A stretch of DNA of 64,000 nt from Panaeolus papilionaceus (Eukaryota; Basidiomycota; Agaricomycetes; Agaricales), in contig JADNRZ010000005.1 of the NCBI GenBank assembly GCA_015501605.1, forward strand, positions 186,001 through 250,000, in the 5' to 3' direction. The notes under the pieces are model-generated. The model had not been told where the DNA came from. It saw only the letters and a program-made list of their open reading frames with translations, and made no database searches. Position 1 is the first letter of the stretch, and each line of letters starts with the position of its first letter. The translations under genes and the position numbers were made by a program. Shown in pieces: positions 22,449-32,608 of the stretch.

Positions 22449-25400
22449 ATGTCCGAGCCCGAGCCAACGAGTCAGATTCGATGCGTTTCTGGATGCCCTA
22501 GGACTTTCCTTGACCGATCTCATTTGACGAAACATACCCAATCCTGCCAGATTGTATTGGGGTTAAAGCAGAGGGCCATTGAAAGTCGAAAATCAGTCCG
22601 AAGTCTAAACACATTGCTAGCCAAGCATGTTGATGATCCTCTGTCAAGGAAGGAGCGTTTGTATAAGCAGGTAGAACTACCACTGTTATCTAGTGTGACT
22701 TGGATGTCATTTAATTCATACATCTCGCTAGCTTTCCAGAGAAAGTGACCGTGCCAGTTCAAAAACCACCCCCTCAAGCGCAGCAGTATCAGCTTCCACT
22801 GAAAACCCGGGGCTTGATTCACAAGCCATTACAGACATCGACATGGATTCTGGCCTCTCATCCACCCATAACGGTGAGCTCGAATGTCCTTTCCCCTTGG
22901 ATCCCACTGAGTCTGTTCAAGATCCACCTAGGACGCGCTCTGGCCGGCCACGACGCGAAATAAAACTTCCTCGCCGTTTTCATGATTACCTCCCTGAATC
23001 CGCCACATCGTTTGTTGAGGCAGACGAACCAGCTCCAGTCAGGCGTGTCTTATTAATTGTCAGAGATTGTCTACACACTGTTCTTGATAAATTTGGAGTA
23101 TGGCGAGAATACCCAAACAGGCCCTCAATGGATCCAGACTCCCTCCTATCACTAGCGGATTTATCCAATCGCCAACAGCCATCCAGATCCAATGATACCA
23201 ACCCGACTCTTGCAAGCTTTTGGCCTTTCAAAAACGCGACGGTTCATTCTGTTATGAGATGGCTCAACAACGGGAATGTCTCCAAATCAGAGGCAGAAGT
23301 AACGAGATTTGTCCATGAGGTGATACTTTCACCAACCTTCCGCATACATGAACTGCTGGGATTTGACGCACACCAAGAAAACCAGCATCTTGATCGGGAG
23401 ATTTCTCAGTCTCAGCATCACAGTCAGTTCGATGAACGATCCCTCACCATTGACATCCCGTCCGGACAGCCAGGCAAAAAGGCTGTCTCATTCTCCGTGC
23501 CAGGCTTCCTACATCGAAGCATTTTGACCGTCATCAAAGAAGCATTCACTGGACCCCTCGCCCATTGTCTACATCTTTCCCCTTTCAAGCTCTTCCGACA
23601 AGATCCCAACACCAATGAAGCTGAGCGAATATATGGCGAGGTTTACACGTCAGATGCATTCCTGGCCGAAGCGGAAAAGGTCCGGCTCAGGGCGCCACGA
23701 GATCCTGGTGATCCAACCTGTACTCGAGAAAAGGTCGTTGCTGCCCTTATGTTTTCTTCAGACGCCACACATCTGGCAAACTTTGGAAACGCCAAGGCAT
23801 GGCCAATCTACTTGATGCTGGGGAATCTCTCGAAGTACGTCCGTTGTGTGCCTAATGCAGGGGGCATGTATCATTTGGCATACATTCCATCTGTGAGTGC
23901 ACTTTGCAGAGCTTAGAACCAAAAATTCTTATGCATAGCCACGTAGCTTCCGGACTCGTTGAAGTCATTTGTTCAAAGTTTTCACCCCAAATGGAAATCT
24001 CAGAAGGCTCAAATCCTGACACATTGCAGACGAGAGCTGATGCAAGCCGTCTGGAAGACACTTCTCGACGACGACTTTGTACATGCTTACAAATATGGAA
24101 TTGTCATAACGTGTATTGACGGTGTCGAGAGACGCATCTTTCCTAGGCTTTTTACCTATTCAGCCGACTATCCCGAAAAGTATGTCTGCCTTGTTTTCAC
24201 TCCAAGAACTTCCTAACATAATTCCAACCAGAATACTGCTATCCACAATGCGAGATAAGGGACTATGTCCATGTCCCCGCTGTCTTGTTCGGTCCAAGGA
24301 CCTTGATCAGCTGGGAACGGTGGAGGACATGGCGACTCGTGGTGTTCATCGTGTGTATCAATCCAAGAAAGTGCAAAAAGCCCGCGACTTAATTTATAAG
24401 AAGGCTAAGCCTATTACAGGCGCTAATGTCGAGGCTTTACTGAAGGAGACATCCGCAGTTCCAACAGTAGTGCGTATAGACCTCTGTTTTTCAGCTCACC
24501 TGTCTGATTGTTTTTAGAATGCCTTTGTAGATCGATTGGGCTCCGATTTTGACCCCTTCCAAATGCTTGCCGTCGATTTGCTTCACGAATTCGAGTTGGG
24601 TGTTTGGAAGACGCTTTTTTCTCACTTAATAAGACTCCTTTACGCCGCAGACAATGGTTCAGACCGACTTGTCCTTGAACTGGACTCCAGGTATATATAT
24701 TTATGTCTTCCGTCTCAAAATAGTGCCAACCAACCTTAACTATCCAGATATGCATCAATTTCAACCTTTGGCCATGGCACAATCCGAACATTTGCGGCGA
24801 ACTCTTCAGAGATGAAGAAGTTAGCAGCTCGTGACTTCGAAGATCTGCTGCAGGTGACCTTTTTATGACTGATATATTCAAGACATATACCTTATAATTA
24901 ATCAGTGCTCGATCCCTGCGTTTGAGGGACTCTTGGATGAACCCCACAATGGACGCCTCATTGCATTGCTCTATTGCATGGCAAAATGGCATTCACTTGC
25001 CAAGATGCGTATGCACACTGATCGGACAATCTCTATCCTCCAAGCATTATCAAAGGAACTCGGGACACAGCTTCGCCAATTCCGAGATACGACATGCATG
25101 GAATTCCGCACCATGGAGCTCCCTAAAGAAGCTGCCGCTCGCGCCAGGCGAGAAGCCGCTGCCAGTGCGGCTGGCCAGCAGCCATCCGCTAGTGCTAGTT
25201 TGTCTCTAACATCATTTCACCTGTGTGCTAATCTGACTTGTAGCAGCCACGTCATCCAGTAGACGGCCGAAGACTCTAAACCTACAAACCATCAAAATGC
25301 ACTTTCTCGGCGACTACGCAGAACAAATTAAGACTTTTGGCACGTCAGATTCGCACTCTACTCAATTAGTAATCCATTCAACTTTATTTTTGGGGCCCAC

Positions 25401-26771
25401 ATGCTTACAATGAAATGATTCAGGGAGAAGTCCAGCATCGCATGGTTAAGAAACTCTATAGCACGACTAATAAAAAAGATGCAATGCCACAGGTTGGGCA
25501 GAAATACAGCCGGCAGCAGGTGTTTCAAGTGGATGAGCATCGGGAAGAGGAAGAACTCAATACAAAAGCCAAATTGGAACCGCGGTTCTCAATATCTGAA
25601 TCACGAAATATGCCTGTATCGATCTTCGAGCTGGTTGGGAACAATGCCAGTGCTTCAGTTAAGGTGAGTCTTTGGATTTTTTAACTGTGCCACCTTAAAC
25701 TAACAAATCGATTTAGGACTTTATTCCAAAGTTGCAAAACCATATACTTTCTCGTATCACTTCGCAGGTGGAAGGATTCACCGAACAGGATCGGGACTCC
25801 GTTAGGATAAGGAACAATATGATTTACGAGCATATAACTGCCAGGATCAATTACACCACCTACGATCTTCGACGGGACTACGACGTTATAAATTCTCGTT
25901 CACGGCCCTATATTATGACAGTAGCCCCAGAGGGTGACGGACATACCTTGTTTTGGTACGCAGCTGTTCTTGGGATATTCCATGTCGAATTTCAGCATAT
26001 CGGTTCGGCGTCAAAGAACCTACGTCCTCAGGTTCTTCATTTCCTTTGGGTGCGCTGGCTGGAACCAGTTGAAGACCACGATCCTGGACATACACTTCCC
26101 AAAATCCGATTTCTATCTGACGATGACGAGTTCGTGTATGGTTGCCTTGATCCATCTCTAGTTCTACGAGGCTGCCATGCCATTCCTGCGTTCTACGACG
26201 GGCTAAAAGCTCAACTTGACCCACATGTTATTCCAGGAGTCCATTCTCAAGGGCGTCGCCTCATGAGGCAAGGTTTGCTTGACAATTGGAAGAACTACTA
26301 CGTCGGCATGTGAGATCTTCATGGTTACTGTTTTGTAATGTTGAGAGCTAAACTTCCGATGTAACATTCAGCTTTGTTGACCGGGATATGTTTGTGCACT
26401 ACTTGGGGCTAGGTGTGGGCCACAAGTCGCATTCCACATCCAAATCCTCTGCCCTTTACGTCGCCCGTGGTCATAGCGGTGTATCCGGTGTATCAGACAC
26501 AGGTAACGGCGTCCAGGAAGAAGCACCTTCTACGCAAAATTCGGACATGCAAGTGGATGATGGAGAATGCAGCCAATCACATGGGCAGATTCAGGAGAAA
26601 GAACGGAGGGGAGGTGATGAAGCCAATGACTCGGGCTTGGAGGATGATGGCGACTCGGAATCTGAAGAAGTTCAGGACGAACTTGAAGACTCAGCGGACG
26701 ACGGTGCCAGTCTCACTGGTTCAGACTCCGGGGAGTCCGACTCGGACTTAGACCTTGGATTTGATATGTAA
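22449..26771 (+). CDS. Plavaka-type transposase
   Basis: This is the transposase of a Plavaka element, which cuts and inserts its own DNA. About 11 exons join into roughly 1,250 residues with no stop. Near the N-terminus is a C2HC-type zinc finger (CVSGCPRTFLDRSHLTKH...C). Further on come the family landmarks: MFSSDATHLANFGNAKAWP, GGMYHLAYIPS joined to LPDSLKSFVQSFHPKW, LTHCRRELMQAVWKTLLDDD, CIDGVERRIFPRLFTYSADYPEK, GLCPCPRC, and DFDPFQMLAVDLLHEFELGVWK. Acidic residues in SSDATH, CIDG and the HEFE block are candidates for the DDE-type centre. The tail is very acidic and Ser-rich. The first donor is uncertain: GTATAAG after KERL gives a phase-correct join. An ATG at 22335 in the same frame is possible. 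Confidence 0.85.
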
Positions 26772-26950
26772 CGACTTCTTACTATATTTCTATGTCGTCC
26801 ATCTGCATGCGTTTTCGGGAGTGTGTTTATAGTAGGTAGAATTTGGAATGAAAGATCTTTTTATCCATTTTCATTTCAACCCTACTCAGGCTGGAATACT
26901 GGGACTGGGTTAGCATAGGCACAAGACATACCATCGTCGTCTCAACGTCG

Positions 26951-26998
26951 CAACGCGTCTGAGCGTGTCTCCAGGATGCACGCAGCGTGACCGCGTTG
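26951..26998. repeat. nested inverted repeat right of the Plavaka element
   Basis: Outer arms CAACGCG (26951-26957) and CGCGTTG (26992-26998) enclose inner arms GCGTG (about 26963-26967) and CACGC (about 26979-26983). The sequence differs from the left hairpin, but its size and nesting are alike. Confidence 0.5.
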
Positions 26999-27540
26999 GC
27001 GTAAACTCAAGGCAGTCATCTGTTCAATGATAGTATAATCAACACCTCGCTTCCGCAAATGCAATGGCGGGTAACCCGGGACAAGATTGGCGATGCTCTG
27101 CTAATCATTGGTATAGGAGGATGTTTGGTGACCAGTGCCCGACAGACATGTAATCCGTATGGTATCACAATGGAAGTTTTGGTATCGGGATGCCATAGAG
27201 CGCAGATGGATTTGGAAGATAGCCCCAACCTGGGGAGTTGATTGACATGATGGTGTAAACTGCAAAACATAAATACATGGAATGGTCTTTTGATCGAGTC
27301 CCAGATTTTATGTATGCAAGAGTGGGTAATCTATACACAAGCTGGCAATAACCTGCCAGTCGTTGCACCAGTTTGTATAATTCATTGCAAAGGTCTGACA
27401 CTTAAGGGATCAACACGATATTGGCCTGCAACATTGCTGGCAGGATGTCATTAAATTACACCTCCAGATATGCCCATATAACCCGAAGTAGACATGTTAC
27501 CTAATCGTCGGAGCTAAAAGTGCAAATCAGCCTCCAAAAC
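26999..27540. other. no gene seen
   Basis: Only short frames without motifs are present. By position this is the right margin of the accessory block, before the cassette-type sequence resumes at 27541. Confidence 0.35.
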
Positions 27541-27760
27541 TTTTCCTGATGTCCCTCCTCCATTGTCGTCATCATTACTCCGATACTATGACGACTTAAC
27601 CTGACTTATCGTCTACCACCTACATCCATAATAATCAATTAAAAAAGTAAATATATGTATCTATTGATTCCTTGTGTTCACTCAACCAACAACCCCGGTT
27701 TCTTATCCTAGTCATGATCACCTCACCTACTCCAGAATCCACCTCACCTCGTCATTCACG
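27541..27760 (+). repeat. orphan 3' flank fragment of HMG cassette
   Basis: This fragment matches 1240-1480 (for example ACTATGACGACTTAACCTGACTT versus ACTATGATGACCTGACTTGACC, then the AATCAATTAAAAAAGTAAATA block and TTGATTC) and, less closely, 8240-8400. It has no HMG gene of its own, so the array once had another unit between B and C, or the fragment was separated from cassette B by the accessory block. Confidence 0.6.
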
Positions 27761-28194
27761 CGTAAAAATTGTGTGTATTGTGAGGGTAGTATCAGGCGAG
27801 GGTGGGGTCTGGGTGAGGGTGAGGGGAAGGTCGTGACTTGCACGCATGAGATTCTTGGGCCAAGTACAGTAGGTTGCTGGGTGGATGTGGGGAAAAGGAA
27901 GGTAGAAAATCCGTTAACCACGGACGGAGGGAGAGTTGGGAGGACTCTGGAAATGACATGCTGATATCTAACTCTAGAGAAGCAATTTGGATGTAGACAG
28001 CGGATGATGATGACTTTCCAATTCTACTTCCGAGCAATAAGCCATGATGAGATATGCGAGAGCAGATGAAGTGAGGGATACCTCGACTCTTGCTCAGCGG
28101 CCAGTGTGTCTTGGTGAGCACGGCTAAACGGCACCTGAACAGTGAACAGGTGCTGATTCCCGCTTGGGCTTCAAACAATGTACCTTTTAGCTGC

Positions 28195-28600
28195 GCCTTT
28201 GACTCGCGCTGAAGTTTCCGTTGAAGGATGTAGCTGTAAATGATCTTTCTATCATTTCGTCTATTTGCAGTATGTGACAAATCTAGCTTCTATGAATAGC
28301 CGGCTTGTGTGGTTCTGGGAAACAGGCGCACACAGTGCGCGCTCCCAACTCGATTGAGTCTCTCCATTCGGAGGCCGAGACGAGCCCCGACGGGCGGACG
28401 GGCTCCTAGGATGGACGAAGAATCTACCAAGTTGAATGTCAGTGAATTTAAGTCTGTGCCCTCTTACCTATACATCTCATCCCATGCTTCGTCCAGCTAA
28501 ACTGGTTGTGGACTCGGAGGGCGGGTAAAAATGCTTTATGAATCTAGATAAGAGACTGAATGCAAGTCGTCTTCCTTCGACCTCAATCTCTTACTCGGTT
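28195..28600. other. about 400 bases present in cassette C but not in B
   Basis: The flanking sequence CCTTTTAGC...TGCTCCttTTCACC is adjacent at about 4360-4390 in copy B but split by about 400 bases in copy C. No open frame with coding character or terminal repeat was recognised inside, so it is either an insertion in C or a deletion in B. Confidence 0.5.
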
Positions 28601-29854
28601 CCCTCCATACAAGATCTACCATGCTTCAGTGCTCCTTTTCACCATCATCATTCACCGCCTTGGCTTTCGTCTGATTTCAATGCCGTCGGCAGTGACAACT
28701 GGGGATAGTTGTATGAGCCACGTGGCAATGGCATCAGCGGAACCTCTTTTCTGCCACCAGATTTAGCGCTCTAGTTGGATTTTGTGATGCTTGGATGTAT
28801 TCGAGTAGGCCAGCCTGCGCTCCAAATAGAGGGTGAACTTGAAGTTCCAATGTCGCGCTCCAAGTGACCAAGAGACAGGAGTCAACTCCCTCGGCAGAAC
28901 ACCCGGCCTAGTCCACAAAAAAATAATCAACAAAACTGTGAAGAGCCCTGAAATTCCTAAGGTTCTGGAATAATCCCAGAAATAAATTGCCAAGACTCCT
29001 TATTTCTTTGTTAAGAGTGGCCATCAACCAGGGTCCTCTCTTTTTCGTCCATTGTGCCTTGGGCCTGACAAGGCCACTCTTCAATTCTCTGATGAAATAT
29101 TGCGACTCGGCTAGCATTTAGATCGGAAAAAGGAGAAAGTACGTCCATGGACTCAACATCCCATTCTCTTTGGACATCGAATCTAAATGTGAGTCACTGC
29201 AGTCTTATAACACGAGGCGAGTGGCTTCTTACAAGTCCTTTCTGTAGAATGGAGACCATTTCGAGGATACATTGGCCTTGTTGGTTGAACTTTTTACGAT
29301 TGGGTGGAACCCGTTTGATATTGGTACGTTGGTCATGAAATCGCACTGCTATTCAACGACGCTCATATTTCAGCTACTGGAGTCGATCACTGATCCTATA
29401 AGACGTCTATGCATATACACACCCAATAGCCAAGATCTCCATAGTTAGGTAGATTCAGTCAAGTGTATCATCCGGAAATTGTGAACTTGGGGGTGTAGGG
29501 AGCGAAAGCAGGATGTCTTTGTTAGTCTATACACAGACACATTGGAGGTGAAATTAAAATAATGGACTGCCCAATCAAATAATTCCAATAGTCTTACATG
29601 ACCATTTGAGCGAACGTCGTTGCAACTTCCCAGACGACGACCCTACGACCCTCGATCTTCAGATTCTGCTCGAGCGACTACGGCGGAGTGGCTCAGAACA
29701 TGGACCACCCTATCAACAGAATGCTGGGTAGGAGCAACGCATTGTCGCCTTATTGGGAAGCATATCCGAAGATTGGGTCTGTTTATTGGATTTTTTGCAA
29801 TCTAAACAGAACGCGGTCGCGTACATGGTGCACATCTGAGTTCCAAATGTGAGG

Positions 29855-29861
29855 TATAAAA
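29855..29861 (+). promoter_or_regulatory. TATA box of HMG gene C
   Basis: TATAAAA in the same GAGGTATAAAACCTAGCG context as at 5638, about 240 bases before the start codon at 30099. Confidence 0.6.
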
Positions 29862-30098
29862 CCTAGCGTCCCAACTTTAGATTTCGGTCATACTCTTTCC
29901 CTCCGGGTATTGTTCTGTGTCCGTGTCTACTACCACCCTCCTGAATCCCTATCAGCATCCACTCTGACTACACTCCATTACAGCCATTCTCTATAGCCCA
30001 GTCCGTGTTCGAGTCCTGCTCGTACATACTCCTACTTCCTCACCACACATCACGGCTATTTATCCCTAACACACACTTCATATATCCTCGCTTTAACC

Positions 30099-31385
30099 AT
30101 GCCAAAAGCAGTGCCGATGCGGGCAAGGCAACAAACTATTTCCACCCTTCAGGATCAGCTGGAAGCGTTGGGTTGTGATAATATCGACATCGAAACTCTC
30201 AATCCACCCGCCGACCTGGCGGAATCCATGACTTTCCCCCAAGTTTCGCCCAACGGGAGAATCAAAAGGCCGCAGAATTCCTTCCTTTTGTTTAGGAACC
30301 ACATCAAAGACGTACTCGATGGACGAACGCCAAAAAACCAGCACGATTTCTCGACTATTGTTTCAAATATATGGAAGAAGATGCCAAGCCAGGCGCGGCG
30401 ACTTTGGGCACTCGAGGCAGAAGCAGTGGCCAAAGAGCATCGCAAAGCATATCCCAGCTACAGCTATGCAGAAGAGAAGGCAAAAACGAGAGGGGCAAAA
30501 GCCGTCGCCGACGCTGCGAAGGCTGGCTGGCATTCTTCTGCGAGTTCATCCCCGCAAGCGCTCAGCTCGCTTGGAGATCCTGGTATGGTACGTTCAGTTT
30601 TCCTCGATACTTACTTGGTTTGGCCGTACTCATTCGGACCTGCAGATACGCTTTGTGCACCACTACAACCACCCATCATCCACACAGTGGCAGACAAGTT
30701 TTTCTGCCAGTTCCGATACCCATCAGGTCTCGATCGGTACACATGTGGTACGCTCAATTTTCTTTTATTCTTCTGCCGGTTCGATTGTGCTCATTTTAAC
30801 GTGCAGGTACCAATGATATACGACTTCAACAACTATCTCATGAGTAGCACATCACCACCCGAGATGATTTCGGGGCCATCTGGCTCCCAATTGCAAGCAT
30901 ATCATGGTGACGTTAATGAGGTATGTCCAAATCTTTACAACGCTATCACCTGTCCCGACTAAACTAATCTCTACCTGAAGACTCCACTTAACTCGCAGCA
31001 CTCGTACGACGACAATTTGGGTCAACTGGGCGATTTGATTGAGCAGAGTGAATTTTTGGCACCACAGGCAACGTCACAGACCGACAGCTATCCGCCGCCG
31101 GCTGGATCAATGGAGGGCATGCCCCGGCTTAATTTCGATGCTGTTGGCACCATTGAGCCAGAGGTGGCAGGCACATTGCCCTCCTTCTTTGATCACAAAG
31201 CGTCTCCTATGCTCTCCGACGCGATCTCAAGTACGACAGACTACCCAGATACTGCCGAGGGGTCGCTGGACGACCCCACACCAAGCCTGGAGACTGAGAA
31301 TGAGGACCTCATCGTCGATCTGATGGGATGTGATAGTATATCGCAAGTCCTTGAGTTATTATTCAGCAACCGAAACTCTCTATAG
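30099..31385 (+). CDS. HMG-box (MATA-type) DNA-binding protein, cassette C
   Basis: A predicted nuclear transcription factor. Four exons (30099-30587, 30646-30747, 30807-30920, 30999-31385) join in phase 0 to about 363 residues. The HMG box at about residues 51-125 is canonical: GRIKRPQNSFLLFRNHIK, then FSTIVSNIWKKMP and RLWALEAEAVAKEHRKAYP, closing YPSYSYAEEKAK. The N-terminus shares MPKA, LQDQLEALGC and the NPPADL motif with the gene at 5904, whose residues at the same places are LQHQLAAIGC and VPPSDL. The tail is acidic and Pro/Ser-rich. One extra exon and a different tail distinguish it from gene B, although the promoters are nearly the same. Confidence 0.85.
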
Positions 31386-32557
31386 ATGTATTTATCACGT
31401 CGCTTCGGTAACTCGTGCTCCTTAGCTTTATTTCTTGCTTTTTTTTGGTTGTTTATGTTTTTCGCTCCATTTACAATTCCCTCGCATCCCTCATAGTTAC
31501 GTATATACACGACCATACGACCATACAACGTTTACGACCTACACCTTCTATTATCATGCATTTGTCTTCACTTCCCTCATCACATTTATATGGACATGTA
31601 CGTCATTATCTCAGCATTAGTAAACAATTTTTTGTATGCTACTGTGGCTAACACCCTTACTACTAATGAGTGTTAAGATATCATAAAATGTTCATGTGCT
31701 GGGAGCTTGGAAGGGCCAGTGCACAAGGCGCAACCGACAAGCGTTTTGGACTTGAAATTATTGGTAAACTGCGCACCACATCATCATTTTTCGTCATTTA
31801 TTCTCACTACCCATGTGTATTTGAGCAAAATCATCTCTCTTAAGAGTGTAGCGATAATCATATTATGACAATTATTGTCAGAATGCCGAATATTCTCGAG
31901 AGACTGAGAAGATGAGGCTGAGGACCCGTGTGAAAATTATTCGGCAACTTCCAGGCTGCCCAAACACGTCTTGACCTAGGCTCTTGATTGGCTCTTGACC
32001 CAACTCTATCTTCAACTTTCCCCTCCGTCTTACGGACTGAGAAAAGCTCTCACAACCCATGCTACTTCAAATACCACACTGCATTGCATAGAATATCCAA
32101 CCGTTACATAACTAAGTTCCGTCAAAGTTACCTGAGGTCTGAGCACTGTCTAGAGTAATCATGAGAAGGATCTGGCGAGGGCACATTCTTCAGGTACGTG
32201 ATTGACCCCCCACCTTGAACCTACAAAAGCTAATAATCTACATAGGCTCTCCTGTGAAACCCATGGTGTACTCTTATTGAGTTCAACAGCCTTGTGTTGT
32301 ATTTCTTGGTAATTTCATGGGGTCATCGTCCGACAATTACCCTATCTTTTTGGTGACCTGCGTATTCGGTGTATTCTTTGCATCACTGGCAATTCTCTCG
32401 CAGCTGATACTTTTCAACCAATACCATCTGAGAAACTACTTTGTAAGAAATAATTTTGTTACATTTTTAGAACACTATCCTCACGTCAAAACACTTTTTA
32501 GTCTTCTGTTTTCTGGAAGGAGTCAGGCTAAATCTGTAACAAGCTTCTTGTTGGTAG
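31386..32557. other. intergenic, no gene seen
   Basis: The first 250 bases are pyrimidine-rich and suit a 3' region of the HMG gene. The remainder has only short frames. No match to the cassette 3' flank of copy B was evident. Confidence 0.4.
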
Positions 32558-32565
32558 TATATAAA
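32558..32565 (+). promoter_or_regulatory. TATA box of the S9 peptidase gene
   Basis: TATATAAA lies about 50 bases before the start codon at 32609, a spacing that implies a short 5' leader. Confidence 0.55.
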
Positions 32566-32608
32566 CTCTACATCTCATGGTTACTACTCCAAATTCCCAT
32601 TCTCCACG

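Larger units (their letters stand above)
22055..26998 (+). mobile_element. putative Plavaka (CACTA superfamily) DNA transposon
   Basis: The segment holds a complete-looking transposase gene bounded by two nested hairpins, at 22055-22094 and 26951-26998. I could not find matching terminal inverted repeats or a target duplication, so the ends are provisional. The gene's open state argues that the insertion is fairly recent or still active. Confidence 0.5.
27961..29890 (+). repeat. 5' flank of HMG cassette (copy C)
   Basis: The second copy of 4150-5665. It begins with GATATCTAACTCTAGAGAAGC (compare GATATCCAGTCTTAGAGAGGC at 4150) and ends just after GGTATAAAACCTAGCGTCCCAAC. Agreement is best in the last 400 bases. 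Confidence 0.8.
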
